A stretch of DNA of 64,000 nt from Singulisphaera sp045290345 (GCF_045290345.1 NZ_CP155447.1:434001-498000); one strand, 5' to 3'; positions 32,958 to 42,877 are shown, counted from the stretch's first letter. The notes: generated by a model not told the origin, from the sequence alone. Made by a program: numbers and translations.

Positions 32958-33389
32958 ATGCACCGTCTCTTCGGCCTCGTCTTGGCTGGCGGCATCGTAC
33001 TCGGCCACGCGACCGACTCGCATGCCCAGTTCTCGTTGTCGATTGGGAACCCGTATTCGGGCGGGATTGCGATCGGAGCGCCTGGGTACGGCTACCCCTA
33101 CGGTGGCGCGTATGGTCCCAGTGCCTATGGTGCGTCGGGCTACTCTTCCTACTATGCTCCCCCGGCGATCGGGGGATTCGGCACTGGCGTGGCCGGCACG
33201 ACCATCTACAGTTCAGGCTATTCCAGCTACGTCGCGCCCGGAACGACCGCTTTCTACTCGGGCGTCGTGGCCCCGGTGTTCCCGGTCTATCGGAGTTACA
33301 ACTACGGCTACGGCGGCTTCCGTCCCTACCCGATGTGGGGAGGATGGAGGGGCGGCGGCTGGCGCGGCGGTCGGTTTTACCGCTGGTGA
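32958..33389 (+). CDS. Secreted Tyr/Gly-rich low-complexity protein
   Basis: A 143-residue protein with ATG 32958 five bases after GGAGG. A signal peptide (MHRLFGLVLAGGIVLGHATDSHAQ) is followed by low-complexity sequence dominated by Tyr, Gly, Ser and Pro (GAPGYGYPYGGAYGPSAYG, SGYSSYYAPP). It ends with a Gly/Trp/Arg segment (GGWRGGGWRGGRFYRW). It resembles structural or surface low-complexity proteins, not enzymes. A second protein of the same style follows, so they may be related products. Confidence 0.75.
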   Translation: MHRLFGLVLAGGIVLGHATDSHAQFSLSIGNPYSGGIAIGAPGYGYPYGGAYGPSAYGASGYSSYYAPPAIGGFGTGVAGTTIYSSGYSSYVAPGTTAFYSGVVAPVFPVYRSYNYGYGGFRPYPMWGGWRGGGWRGGRFYRW

Positions 33390-33582
33390 TCGCCAAAGTC
33401 GCGCTGCGAGCCATTGAAAAATCAAAGGCGTGAGGGTCACGGGGCCTCCTTCGCGTCTTTCTCATTTTTTATGGGAATGGGTCCGCACGGCCCCGGGGTA
33501 GGCCGTACACTTGCGGGGGGGAGCGGACGAGGCGACGGCCGTTCCGACGAGACCGGAATCGAACCGATAGAGGAAGAGAATC

Positions 33583-33990
33583 ATGCGAGAATGGCTTTGG
33601 GTGACAATCGTCGGTTCCGCGATGGCGCTCGTTCCCGGTTCAACGCACGCGCAGGCCCCTGTTGTCGGCGTGCCGGCTCCGATCCGGGTCAATGGTTACT
33701 TTGAGGCTCCCGGCTACTACGGCACGAGCTACGGGGTGGCGAGTTACCGGGTCCCCCGCACCTACTCCGAGTTCGCCTCACCGTTCGGGGTCGGATACGG
33801 CTATGGTTATCCCCCGGCCGGTTTGATTCCGGGGCGTTACGGAGTGGGCCTCTGGCGCCCCGGGTTCGTCGCCCCTGGCTATGTTTACGGGGCTTCAAAC
33901 TATCAGACGTTCGCCGTTCCTTACGTGGCCGGATCCATGGCGCCGCTGCCGTCCATTGGCGTGTACGCGCCTGGCTTCGGGGCTCCTTGA
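33583..33990 (+). CDS. Secreted Tyr/Gly/Pro-rich protein
   Basis: A 135-residue protein with GGAAGAG just before its ATG. The signal peptide ends at STHAQ. The mature part is rich in Gly, Tyr, Pro and Val (GYFEAPGYYGTSYGVASYRV, GVGYGYGYPPAGLIPGRYGV, PGYVYGASNYQ). It lies 193 bases after the similar protein at 32958. No enzymatic motif is visible; an envelope or extracellular structural role is a guess. Confidence 0.72.
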   Translation: MREWLWVTIVGSAMALVPGSTHAQAPVVGVPAPIRVNGYFEAPGYYGTSYGVASYRVPRTYSEFASPFGVGYGYGYPPAGLIPGRYGVGLWRPGFVAPGYVYGASNYQTFAVPYVAGSMAPLPSIGVYAPGFGAP

Positions 33991-34039
33991 GCCTCGGCGA
34001 CGCAAATCGTCCGCCGCTTCCCGAACCTGACGTCATTCC

Positions 34040-35197
34040 TCAAGGAAACGCGCGGTTCGCGGGAGCGGGCTTGCGGGCCAGGGCCACGGTGACCCCAGGG
34101 CCTTTCTGCTTGGTGACCAGCAGACGCGACGCACCTGAAGCCCGTAAGGCGGAGGGCTCGGCTACAGCCGGGATGCCGATCTTGGATCGCACCCGCTCAC
34201 TGGGAGTTTCGATTCCAGGGTGGTTGGCCAGGTGGTCGGGGGGGAAGGCAACGAGCGGGAGTTGACGGGCCGTGGCAAACGCGAGCAGACCAGGCTCGTC
34301 GACTTTCAGTGTGACGGTGGCCAGGGCCGCGAGGCTGCCCACCGCGAGCCCGTTCGCCAGGAGCACCGTTTCGGTCCAGGCCGCGATTGTCTCCAGCGAG
34401 ACGCCCCGGCGGCAGCCGATCCCCGCCACCAGAGTCGGGGGCCGATAGACGAGCGTCTGTTCCTCGGGCAGATTTTCGGGCTCGAGCCGATCGCTGATGA
34501 CCAGCAAGGCCGAGGCACCCAACGCGGGGAGTTCGTCCCAGGAACGGAGCCGGTGGAAGTGGCTCGGCCAGGGTCCGAACCGACGCCACCAATCCAAGGA
34601 ACCGGCATCTTGCCAGACCGCGATGGTCCCGCGGCGAACGACCGCGGCGGCGACCCGCGTCAGGTTCTGGGCTCGCTCGATCGTCCACCCCTGATCGCGG
34701 CCCAGCTGATCGACCGCGGGAAGTCCGCGGGCATCGCTCGCGGTGGTGATAACCGGCTGCGCCCCCAGAACCTCGGCGACCTGGCACGCCAGCTCGTTGG
34801 CCCCCGCTCCGTGCCCTCCGAGCACGCTGATAGCGAATCGACCTGCGTCGTCGACCACCACCACGGCCGGATCTCGCCGCTTGTCGATGGCAAGCGGACC
34901 GGCGAGACGGACCACGATTCCCAGGGCCATCACCGCGACGATCGCCTCATGCCGTTCCCAGAGCGTGGGAAAGACCAGGCGCAACGGACCGAGCCAGCCG
35001 AAGACACCAGGTTCCACCGTTGCGAAGAGGGGTGAGGACACTCCGCTCGGGGCCTCGCCGGCGCTGGGGACGGGGCCTCCGCAGCCGCCGACGACGCACG
35101 AAGGGCCGAAGATGACGGTTCCCCCAGGGCGTGCATCGCGAAGGCGACGGGCCAGGGCAAAGCCATCGCGAGTCAGAACCAGGATCGCCGTACTCAT
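34040..35197 (-). CDS. cbiG: Cobalt-precorrin-5A hydrolase CbiG
   Basis: A 385-residue enzyme of the anaerobic cobalamin pathway that opens the delta-lactone of cobalt-precorrin-5A and releases acetaldehyde. The start is ATG 35197 (MSTAILVLTRDGFALARRL). The N-domain motif LGGHGAGANELACQVAEVLGAQPVITTASD and the C-domain motif VAGIGCRRGVSLETI are diagnostic; a middle domain lies between them. No other cob/cbi biosynthetic gene is adjacent; the cobalt transporter operon is 30 kb away. The ribosome site is weak. Confidence 0.92.
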   Translation of the reverse strand: MSTAILVLTRDGFALARRLRDARPGGTVIFGPSCVVGGCGGPVPSAGEAPSGVSSPLFATVEPGVFGWLGPLRLVFPTLWERHEAIVAVMALGIVVRLAGPLAIDKRRDPAVVVVDDAGRFAISVLGGHGAGANELACQVAEVLGAQPVITTASDARGLPAVDQLGRDQGWTIERAQNLTRVAAAVVRRGTIAVWQDAGSLDWWRRFGPWPSHFHRLRSWDELPALGASALLVISDRLEPENLPEEQTLVYRPPTLVAGIGCRRGVSLETIAAWTETVLLANGLAVGSLAALATVTLKVDEPGLLAFATARQLPLVAFPPDHLANHPGIETPSERVRSKIGIPAVAEPSALRASGASRLLVTKQKGPGVTVALARKPAPANRAFP

Positions 35198-35351
35198 AAG
35201 AGCCGGTTGGGGCCGAAAATGGCGTCTGGCTTCGGTTTGACGACCACGACGCGTAACCTTTAGTCTTAGAGTTCGACAAGGCAAGTCATGACTCGCCTCA
35301 AACTGGCCTTCTTTTTTGAATCTCGACCATCATACCAGAGGATCGGCTCGG

Positions 35352-36662
35352 ATGTCATTTCCACCGCTGGCGCGTATCCGACAGTCCGTACCCCAACCTC
35401 GACTGGACGACGTGCCGGGCACCGTCCGTCGGCTGATTTTAGAGAGCAAAATCCGTGAACGCGTGAAACCGGGTGGAACGATCGCGGTGGGAGTGGGCAG
35501 CCGAGGGATCACCGTCATCCCCACGATTGCGCGGGTGACGGTCGACACGCTCAAAGAGATGGGGTTCCGGCCGTTCATCGTCGCGGCCATGGGCAGCCAT
35601 GGCGGAGCCACGCCGGAAGGCCAGCGCCAGCTCCTCGCCGAATACAAGATCACGCCCGAGACGATGGGGGTCGAAGTCCGCACCGACATGGACACCGTCG
35701 TCGTCGGCACCAGCCCGATCGGCTTGCCAATCTACTTCGACAAGAACGCCCATGGCGCCGACGGGATCGTGCTCTTGAACCGGGTGAAGCCGCACACCGA
35801 CTTCCACGCCGCTCACGAGTCGGGCATCCTCAAGATGATGGTCATCGGCCTGGGCAAGCGCGATGGGGCCGAGCAAATTCACAAGCTCGGGCTTCGCGGC
35901 ATGAAAGAAGTGCTGCCGGCCGTCGGGCGGCACCTCATCGCCAACATGAAGTTCGCGCTCGGCCTGGCGATTCTCGAGAACGCCGAGGACGTGCCGGCCG
36001 AGATCGTTCCGCTCGAGCCCGAGACGATCTTCGACGTCGAGCCCAACTTGCTCAAGCGCGCCCGGGAGCTGATGGCCCGGCTGCCATTCGACCAGATCGA
36101 CGTTCTAGTCATCGGCGAGCTCGGCAAGAACTACTCGGGATCGGGGATCGACCCGAACGTGACCGGTCGCCTGATGATCGAGACCCAGAACGACTTCGCA
36201 CGGCCTGTCGTTACCCGAATGGTCGTGCTCGACGTTTCAGAGGAGAGCCACGGCAACATCGTCGGCGTCGGATTCGCCGACCTGACGACCGAACGCCTCG
36301 TCTCGCAACTGGACGAGCGGTCGTTCCGGATCAACGTCCTGACCTCGTGCTGCCTGGAACGGGCCCGAATCCCGATCACTCTGCCGACCGACCGCGAGGT
36401 CTTCGAGGCTGCACTCCAGACCTGCTGGCGGATCGATCCGTCGGAGGCACGGATGGTTGTGATCCCGAACACGCTCGAGTTGAGCACCCTCTGGGTGTCT
36501 CCTCCGCTCGAGGAGGAGCTTCGCGCTCATCCGCACCTGAGCCGCGAAACCGAGTATCTGCCCATCCCGTTCTCGGCCGACGGCACGCTCGACCAAGAAT
36601 CGCTCTTCCCCGAGAGCGTCCGAGGTCGCCGCGCCGCCGGTGACGCTTACGCAGCTCATTGA
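35352..36662 (+). CDS. LarA-like (lactate racemase N-domain, DUF2088) protein
   Basis: A 436-residue protein. ATG 35352 follows GAGG; an upstream in-frame start at 35316 is less likely. The LarA-type N-domain shows AVGVGSRGITVIPTIARVTVD, GSHGGATPEGQRQLLAEY and RVKPHTDFHAAHESGILKMM followed by GLGKRDGAEQIH. LarA uses a nickel-pincer cofactor, but this subgroup lacks several residues I would expect (GSHGG in place of GTHR), so racemase activity or cofactor use is uncertain. No larB/C/E genes are visible. It diverges from cbiG and is convergent with the lipoprotein gene. Confidence 0.75.
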   Translation: MSFPPLARIRQSVPQPRLDDVPGTVRRLILESKIRERVKPGGTIAVGVGSRGITVIPTIARVTVDTLKEMGFRPFIVAAMGSHGGATPEGQRQLLAEYKITPETMGVEVRTDMDTVVVGTSPIGLPIYFDKNAHGADGIVLLNRVKPHTDFHAAHESGILKMMVIGLGKRDGAEQIHKLGLRGMKEVLPAVGRHLIANMKFALGLAILENAEDVPAEIVPLEPETIFDVEPNLLKRARELMARLPFDQIDVLVIGELGKNYSGSGIDPNVTGRLMIETQNDFARPVVTRMVVLDVSEESHGNIVGVGFADLTTERLVSQLDERSFRINVLTSCCLERARIPITLPTDREVFEAALQTCWRIDPSEARMVVIPNTLELSTLWVSPPLEEELRAHPHLSRETEYLPIPFSADGTLDQESLFPESVRGRRAAGDAYAAH

Positions 36663-36671
36663 TCGATCTCG

Positions 36672-37697
36672 TCATTTGGGCATGGGCGGTCCCTCACTCG
36701 GCTCGGGGATCGGATCAACGTACAGGGAAGAGTAGAGGCGAAAGTCGTCAGGGACCGCGGTCCGATCCGGGACCGCGTCCCCGTTTACCAGGCTGAGAGC
36801 CGTCTTGAGGGCCTCGCGGGCGAGTTGCGGGATGTCGCGGACCGCGATCGCAGCGGTTTGCGAGAACAAGTTCTCGTTGAAGCCAGGCACGTTCGCAACG
36901 TAGCCAGCCACGATGAGTGGCCGCTTGTCCTTGAGCGTGTGCCTGACATCGAGAACGCCGGCCAAGCCGACTTGCTCACCGATAAACACCATCGCCAGTT
37001 TCGGATCCGATTCGAGGCGTTTGGTCATCGCAGCCTTGGCCCCCTCCAGAGTGCCGTCAAAGGTGAGCGGCTCGGAGTGGGCGAGGTTCGCCTTCTGAAC
37101 CGCGGCGGAAAGAGCGTCGACACTGGCCTTGAGATCCGAGTCGGGCTTGGCCACCGACAGGATGACCGCCGTGGCGTCGGCGGGCAGCTTGGCGGCTTTT
37201 GCGGCCTCCATCACGGCATTGACGAGTTTTCCAGCCGCGTCCGATGGGGGGGCCGACTCAACGATCGGGAACGGCTTCCCTGGTTCGGACAGCGGTGGCG
37301 CCAGGAGCACCGACGGGACCCCTTGAGCCCGGAGTTCCTCGAGCGCCTTGGTCACCTCGGCATCCTGGGCCGGTTGCACGATCAGGACCGTGGCTCCCCG
37401 TTCGGCGGCCTTGCGGATTACCTCGGCCTGGCGCCGCGGCGGGTCGTTCGGCTCGGGGGCCGACGTCCGGAAGCTCGCCTTTGCGCGTGAGGAAACGAGC
37501 CGAAGATACTGAGCCAGGACGCTCTGATCGGGCGTGCTCTCCGACGGCGAAATCAGCTCGACGACCCGAATCACCGGCGCCGCCGCCGGCGCGGCCAGCT
37601 CGGGATTGGGGGGCGGCATGAACGTGTCCGACTCACAGCCCGAGAGCCCGAGTACAGGAATCAAGGCCCAGAGCGTCAACGCGTAGGAACGGGGCAT
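36672..37697 (-). CDS. Lipoprotein solute-binding protein (ribose/LacI-type periplasmic fold)
   Basis: A 341-residue protein with ATG 37697 behind AGGAG. The lipobox is LGLSGCES, so it is anchored by lipid on Cys. The fold follows the periplasmic-binding pattern: RVVELISPSE, RQAEVIRKAAERGATVLIVQPA, LEELRAQGVPSVLLAPP, LAMVFIGEQVGLAGVLDVRHTL and RPLIVAGYVANVPGFNENLFSQTAAI. Ligand unknown; no permease or ATPase is adjacent, so it may serve a distant transporter or a sensor. It ends with a Pro-rich tail. Confidence 0.8.
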   Translation of the reverse strand: MPRSYALTLWALIPVLGLSGCESDTFMPPPNPELAAPAAAPVIRVVELISPSESTPDQSVLAQYLRLVSSRAKASFRTSAPEPNDPPRRQAEVIRKAAERGATVLIVQPAQDAEVTKALEELRAQGVPSVLLAPPLSEPGKPFPIVESAPPSDAAGKLVNAVMEAAKAAKLPADATAVILSVAKPDSDLKASVDALSAAVQKANLAHSEPLTFDGTLEGAKAAMTKRLESDPKLAMVFIGEQVGLAGVLDVRHTLKDKRPLIVAGYVANVPGFNENLFSQTAAIAVRDIPQLAREALKTALSLVNGDAVPDRTAVPDDFRLYSSLYVDPIPEPSEGPPMPK

Positions 37698-37953
37698 CGT
37701 CGATAAGACTCCTGAAAATCGAATTGATGAGGACATGCGAGAGACAACGGTTGGCGATCCACCCCGAGTCGAACGCCACGGTCTCCCGGACTCGATCTTA
37801 TCCCAACCGAGTGAGCTTGACCAACGGGTCAACCCACCGGCCTTTCCCTGATTCGATCGTCACCCCGGAGCGACCGGAGGATTTGCCGGCAGTCCCGAGC
37901 TCCCGGTACGATAGACCACTGGACAAGAGGGACGACACGCTTCGGAGGCTCGT

Positions 37954-38811
37954 TTGTTGCGAACAGAAAAGGGCTCAACCTATCGGATCTTGGCACTCGA
38001 CGTGGACGGGACCTTGCTCGACCGCGAAGGAACGCTACGCCCCAGTACCGTCGCCGCCGTCGCAAGGGCCGCCAGGGCGGGGATCCGGCCCGTCCTCTGC
38101 ACGGGCCGTCGCTACCGCCGCGCCCGGCCGATCGCCGAGCAACTCGGGCTCGATGCCCCCTTGGTCTGCAACTCCGGAGCGCTCGTCAAAGACCCGAGCA
38201 ACCACCGCACCCTCTGGCGGGCTGATTTTGAGCCCGACCTGCTCGCCGAGTTGCTGGACCTCTTTCACCTCCACGATGAATTGCCGCTCTCGTTCACCGA
38301 CCGACCGCCGGAGGGCCTCGACTTCCTGGTGGCGCGCGACCCGACGGGCCGCCCCCTCTATGACGACTACTTGAGCAGAAACCGCGGCCACGGCGAAGTC
38401 GACCCCGGCTGGGCCGAGCGTCTCGAGCGGGGGGGCCATTACCACGTCTGTACGATCGGGTCACGGCCCGACATGCTTGCCTTTCAGAACGTGGTCATGG
38501 CCCGACTCTCCGGCCGGGTGCGAACCTTCGTCCAGAAGAGCCCCAGGTACGAGGGGACCATGTGCGAGGTGCTCCATCACGATGCCAGCAAATGGTCGGC
38601 ACTGCTCCACCTGGCTGAGCGTTGGGATGTTCCTCCGTCGGAAATCTGCGCGATCGGCGACGATGCGAACGACGTCCCGATGCTCCAGGGGGCGGGCTTC
38701 GGCGTCGCCATGGGCCACGCCCCGGCCGACGTTCTTGCCGCGGCCGACCACATCACCGGCGACCACGACAACGATGGCGTCGCCATGGTCATCGACGAGT
38801 TGCTCCGCTGA
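37954..38811 (+). CDS. HAD-superfamily hydrolase, Cof/YidA type
   Basis: A 285-residue phosphatase of HAD subfamily IIB. It starts at TTG 37954 with GGAGG seven bases upstream. Motif I is ALDVDGTLLDREG, motif II is LCTGRRYRRA, motif III the Lys in HHDASKWSALLHLAERW and motif IV GDDANDVPMLQGAGFGVAMGHA. The large C2-type cap lies between. Substrate is likely a sugar phosphate or similar small phosphate ester. It diverges from the lipoprotein gene and is followed by a Nudix gene. Confidence 0.9.
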   Translation: MLRTEKGSTYRILALDVDGTLLDREGTLRPSTVAAVARAARAGIRPVLCTGRRYRRARPIAEQLGLDAPLVCNSGALVKDPSNHRTLWRADFEPDLLAELLDLFHLHDELPLSFTDRPPEGLDFLVARDPTGRPLYDDYLSRNRGHGEVDPGWAERLERGGHYHVCTIGSRPDMLAFQNVVMARLSGRVRTFVQKSPRYEGTMCEVLHHDASKWSALLHLAERWDVPPSEICAIGDDANDVPMLQGAGFGVAMGHAPADVLAAADHITGDHDNDGVAMVIDELLR

Positions 38812-38914
38812 CGAGAGACCGTGACCGTACGGGTGGACCACGGCAGAGCCCAAGCGATCAAGGTGATTTGGCTCGACTGGGCTTGGCTCGGCTCCGGCTG
38901 TTGGATGATTCGCA

Positions 38915-39526
38915 ATGGTTCCTGGAGATGGATGCGTGGACGAGTTATTGCCTGAATCGACGGCGTCCTGGACCCGCGAAGGTCGAGGCGAGGACGATCA
39001 AACGCTCGAGGAGAACTGGCTCTTTCGGATGCGTCGCGAACGGTTCCGGTCGCGAACCTCGGGGCGAGTCCACGGCTTCTACGTGATGCACCTGGCCGAC
39101 GCAGTCAACGTGGTGGCACTGACGCCCGACCAGCAACTGGTCCTGGTCCGCCAGTTCCGCGCCGGCTCGGCCCGCGACAGCCTGGAGACCCCCGGCGGCC
39201 TGCTCGAAGCGGGAGAATTGGCACTCGAGGCCGGTCCGCGCGAGCTGCTGGAGGAGACGGGCTACGCGGGAGACGCCCCCCGACTTCTGGGAACCGTCTG
39301 GTCGAACCCCTCGATCATGACTTCACGAACCACAACGATCGTGGTTCCGAACGTGCGCCGGATCGCCGAGCCGCGGCTCGACCAGTACGAGGAGCTCGTC
39401 GTCGAGCTCGTCCCCGCCGCGACGATCCCGGAAATGATCCGGGACGGCCGGATCGATCACTCACTTGTCGTCGGCGGTCTGCTCTGGTGGCTCTGGTCGA
39501 AGGGAACCGACACGCTGCGGGCTTGA
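38915..39526 (+). CDS. Nudix hydrolase, ADP-ribose pyrophosphatase-like
   Basis: A protein of up to 203 residues. The Nudix box is complete: GGLLEAGELALEAGPRELLEETGY. It is preceded by NVVALTPDQQLVLVRQFRAGSARDSLETP, typical of ADP-ribose pyrophosphatases, which split ADP-ribose to AMP and ribose-5-phosphate. ATG 38915 lacks a clear ribosome site; GTG 38936 after GGAG is an alternative start that would remove seven residues. It lies 103 bases after the HAD gene on the same strand. Confidence 0.88.
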   Translation: MVPGDGCVDELLPESTASWTREGRGEDDQTLEENWLFRMRRERFRSRTSGRVHGFYVMHLADAVNVVALTPDQQLVLVRQFRAGSARDSLETPGGLLEAGELALEAGPRELLEETGYAGDAPRLLGTVWSNPSIMTSRTTTIVVPNVRRIAEPRLDQYEELVVELVPAATIPEMIRDGRIDHSLVVGGLLWWLWSKGTDTLRA

Positions 39527-39571
39527 GCGATGGCGGCCGTGGGCCTACTTGGATTTCGGGCAGCGTGAATC

Positions 39572-41305
39572 TCATCGCGCGGCCTGGGCCTCGAGAAGCA
39601 TCGATAGCGCTTCCTGACGGGTTCCCTCGGCGGCCGAGTCTCCCCGAAGCATGGCCGCCAGCTCGTCCACCCGGTCCGAATCATCGAGCGGGGTAATCGT
39701 CGTACGGGTCCGGCCACGATCCACCTGTTTGCGAATGACCCATTGGAGCCGCGCGAAGCTGGCCATCTGGGGCAGGTGGGTCACGCAGATGACCTGATGA
39801 TGCTCGGCCAGCTCAGCCAGGTTCTTTCCGAGAATCGCACCGAGCCGACCACCGACCCCGGTATCGATCTCATCGAAGATCAGGGTCGGCACACGGTCGG
39901 CTCCGGCAAGAACGGTCTTCACGGCGAGCGTCACCCGCGACAACTCCCCTCCCGACGCGACCTTGCGGAGCGGGCGGCCCTCTTCGCCGGGGTTGGCCGC
40001 GAACACCATTTCGACGCGGTCGATGCCCGCTTCCCCCGGCGCCGGCACGGTCGGGTCATCGCCCAGGGGCTGGGTCACCACCTCGACGGTCAACCTCGCG
40101 CTGGCCAGTCCCAGCGTCTTGAGCCGAACCTGGATCGCCTTGCCGAACGCCTTGCACGTCTTCCGCCGCGCCAACGAAAGAATCAGGGCCGCCTGTGTGA
40201 GCCCCTCCCAAGCCTGCGCCAGCGGGAGGTCGAAGCCGAGCAGGTCGGCGTCGTCCTGGTCGATGACGGCGAGTTGCTCTTCGATCTCAGCGCGTCGTGG
40301 AGCGAGGTCATCCGCCTCGCAATGGAACCGTGAGGCGAGCCGTCGATAATGGGCCAGGCGAGTCTCGACCCCCTCCAGTCGGGCAGGATCGTCGTCCCAG
40401 CTTCGGGTCAGGTTTCGCAACGCATAAGCCACCTCGCGAGTCTCATCAGCCAGGCGGCTGAGGTTGGCCGTAGCGTCGGCGATCTCGACGACTGAGCTTG
40501 CCAGCGGCTCGAGGCGACGGGCGACCCGTTCGAGAAGCTCCTGCGCCGAGCGATCGGCCTCGTAGAGCAGGGCATAGCCTTCGGTCGCGGCCGCACGCAA
40601 ATGCTCGGCATTGCCCAGCCGTTGGGCGTCCCGCGAGAGCTCGCCAAACTCACCGGGACACGGGTCGAGAGCCGCCAGCTCGTCGCGTTCGAACTCGAGC
40701 AAGGCACGCTGCCGCTGGCGGTCTTGCGCCGCCTGGATCAGGCCGAGCCGTTTGCGACGAAGTTCGTCGTGCGCCTCGCGACAACGGCGATAGTCTTCCA
40801 GTTGAGGGCCGAGCCCACCGTGGGCATCGAGCAGAGAACGCTGCCGGTCGGGGTCGAGGAGTGCGCGCCCCTCGTGCTGGCCGTGGATATCAATGAGCCG
40901 CTCGCCCAGGGCTTGCAGCGTGGCGACCGTCACGGGGAGTCCGTTGGCCTGAGCCGACCCCCGTCCCTGGGCCAAAATCCGCCGGGTGAGGATCAATTGC
41001 TCATCATCGAGCGGCCCCCCGAGGATCGCCTCGATTTCGGACCGGAGCGCAGGTTCTTTGACCTCGAACACGGCCGCCGCTCGCGCCTCAGTCCGCCCCG
41101 CGCGGACGAGGTCGGCCGACGCCTTCCCCCCCAGCACCAGCCCAAGCGCAGTCAACAGCAGGCTTTTGCCCGCTCCCGTCTCGCCCGTCCAGGCACAGTA
41201 GCCGGCCCCGAGCTCGACGTGGACATCCTCGATCAATGCCAGGTTCTGAACGGAGAGTTCGCGAAGCACAGCCGGTGAGCCTCCCAACTCGTACATGTCA
41301 TCCAT
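39572..41305 (-). CDS. recN: DNA repair protein RecN
   Basis: A 577-residue SMC-like ATPase that acts in double-strand break repair. The N-terminus has LRELSVQNLALIEDVHVELG followed by Walker A WTGETGAGKSLLLTALGLVLGG. The centre is coiled coil (about 160-370). The C-terminal half carries the ABC signature VASGGELSRVTLAVKTVL, Walker B PTLIFDEIDTGVGGRLG and the D-/H-loop region VICVTHLPQMASFA. Length is normal for RecN. The Nudix gene converges on it. ATG 41296 is an alternative start three codons in. Confidence 0.96.
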   Translation of the reverse strand: MDDMYELGGSPAVLRELSVQNLALIEDVHVELGAGYCAWTGETGAGKSLLLTALGLVLGGKASADLVRAGRTEARAAAVFEVKEPALRSEIEAILGGPLDDEQLILTRRILAQGRGSAQANGLPVTVATLQALGERLIDIHGQHEGRALLDPDRQRSLLDAHGGLGPQLEDYRRCREAHDELRRKRLGLIQAAQDRQRQRALLEFERDELAALDPCPGEFGELSRDAQRLGNAEHLRAAATEGYALLYEADRSAQELLERVARRLEPLASSVVEIADATANLSRLADETREVAYALRNLTRSWDDDPARLEGVETRLAHYRRLASRFHCEADDLAPRRAEIEEQLAVIDQDDADLLGFDLPLAQAWEGLTQAALILSLARRKTCKAFGKAIQVRLKTLGLASARLTVEVVTQPLGDDPTVPAPGEAGIDRVEMVFAANPGEEGRPLRKVASGGELSRVTLAVKTVLAGADRVPTLIFDEIDTGVGGRLGAILGKNLAELAEHHQVICVTHLPQMASFARLQWVIRKQVDRGRTRTTITPLDDSDRVDELAAMLRGDSAAEGTRQEALSMLLEAQAAR

Positions 41306-41842
41306 GGACTTTGGATCAGGAGTGGACGGACGTCAATGCCGAGACATGGTATCGTCTCGGACTGCTCCGCGGAAAGAGGTTCCCGCGAACTCCTTCACGA
41401 GTTGAGCCACATCCGAGCTGGACGCCGAAAATTTCACACAATCATGCAAGATTCGGTGCTTATTTCGGAAGCAAAAAAACGACGCCGTCAACCCCCACCT
41501 AATCATCGGGCTGCTTATTACATAAGTCAGATTGACTTCGGCATCAAAAATCTTGGAACGGCAGCCCCCTTGAGCGAAGGGGGCCGAAGTACTCCGAATC
41601 AATTCAAGATCAATAACCACAACCGCTTTGTTATAAAAGCTCTTGCGTCAAACTTCACACCCAAAATCGGACTTCGCGGAGAACCATTTTCAGAGAAATT
41701 CCCCTGCCTCACCACGCGGAACTAGAGCGTGGAGACCAAGTTATCCGAGACTAAACTCTATGCACCAAAACCTTCCGATGTATGCTAGATCGCTGAAGAT
41801 CCCTTCAATTCACTTCTTCACTCAGACGCGAGGCAATCTGGA
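41306..41842. other. Intergenic gap, no gene seen
   Basis: This 537-base gap between recN and the DUF1559 gene is lower in GC than its neighbours. Open frames here lack ribosome sites and recognisable sequence. It must hold divergent promoters. Confidence 0.5.
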
Positions 41843-42877
41843 ATGGGTACCGTCAGGAATCCACGTCGACGCGCGTTCACTCTGATTGAACTGCTGGTGG
41901 TGATCGCCATCATTGCAGTCTTGATTGCCCTCTTGCTTCCGGCTGTCCAGGCAGCCCGCGAAGCCGCCCGCCGATCACAATGTGTGAACAACATGAAACA
42001 GATCGGCCTGGGACTTCATAACTATCACTCGACCAATGACAGCTTCCCGTGGACCTCAGGGTGGAACTCTCCCGTATTCCCGACCTACAACGCGGGAAAC
42101 GAGTGGAGCTGCTTTAGTGCCCAGGCACTGATGCTGCCCTACATGGAGCAGAACGCCACGTACAATGCGATCAACTTCAACTGGGGCCTTTATCCCTTTA
42201 ACGGGACCACCGACACTCTCCAGTCCACCGCCATCTATCAGGTCATTTCCTCATTCCTCTGCCCGAGCGACCAGGGTCGTGGTCGGAACAACTACCGAGC
42301 CTCGAACGGAACCAACTACGACTGGCACAGTCGGCAGTCCGGATCGGGAGCGCTGGTGAGGACAGTTTCAGCCGGTCAAACCATTCGTGGCGTTGCCGGA
42401 ATCACCGATGGCACCTCGAACACGATCGCCTTTCTCGAGCGCAATCGTGGCGATGGTGATGGCGGCAAGTACACCCCGGGCGACATCATTCAAGGAGTGG
42501 GGATCACCGGATTTCCCACCTTCGTGATTCAAAACCCACAAGATCAGGCGTATCTGCCGACCGCAATCCAGACGTGCAACGCGTCGACGAGCAGCACTTA
42601 CGACTGGGGTGGATGGACGTGGGCAGGAGGGGAATACACCAACGCGGTGATTAACTTCGTTCTGACCCCCAACCACAAGAGCAAAGACTGCTCCCCCTGG
42701 GGTGGTGTTGGCACTGGCTATGGATTCTTCACCGCACGTAGCTGGCACTCGGGAGGCGTGAACACTCTGCTGGCTGACGGCTCGGTCAAGTTCATCAAAG
42801 ACTCGATCAGCCCCCAGACCTGGTACGCGCTTGCCACGGCCACGGGCGGTGAAGTGATCAGTGCCGATGCGTTCTAA
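41843..42877 (+). CDS. DUF1559 protein with canonical prepilin-type N-terminus
   Basis: A 344-residue protein and a typical member of the expanded planctomycete DUF1559 family. The N-terminus RRRAFTLIELLVVIAIIAVLIALLLPAVQAAREAARRSQC is the classic prepilin cleavage/methylation motif with Glu5. It continues with NNMKQIGLGLHNYHSTNDSFP, FLCPSD, GVAGITDGTSNTIAFLERN and, at the end, RSWHSGGVNTLLADGSVKFIKDSIS, the H-x-G..DGSVRFI signature. It should be exported and anchored by its N-terminal helix; function unknown. A small lipoprotein gene converges on it. The two copies at 1-2092 have decayed versions of the same helix. Confidence 0.95.
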   Translation: MGTVRNPRRRAFTLIELLVVIAIIAVLIALLLPAVQAAREAARRSQCVNNMKQIGLGLHNYHSTNDSFPWTSGWNSPVFPTYNAGNEWSCFSAQALMLPYMEQNATYNAINFNWGLYPFNGTTDTLQSTAIYQVISSFLCPSDQGRGRNNYRASNGTNYDWHSRQSGSGALVRTVSAGQTIRGVAGITDGTSNTIAFLERNRGDGDGGKYTPGDIIQGVGITGFPTFVIQNPQDQAYLPTAIQTCNASTSSTYDWGGWTWAGGEYTNAVINFVLTPNHKSKDCSPWGGVGTGYGFFTARSWHSGGVNTLLADGSVKFIKDSISPQTWYALATATGGEVISADAF

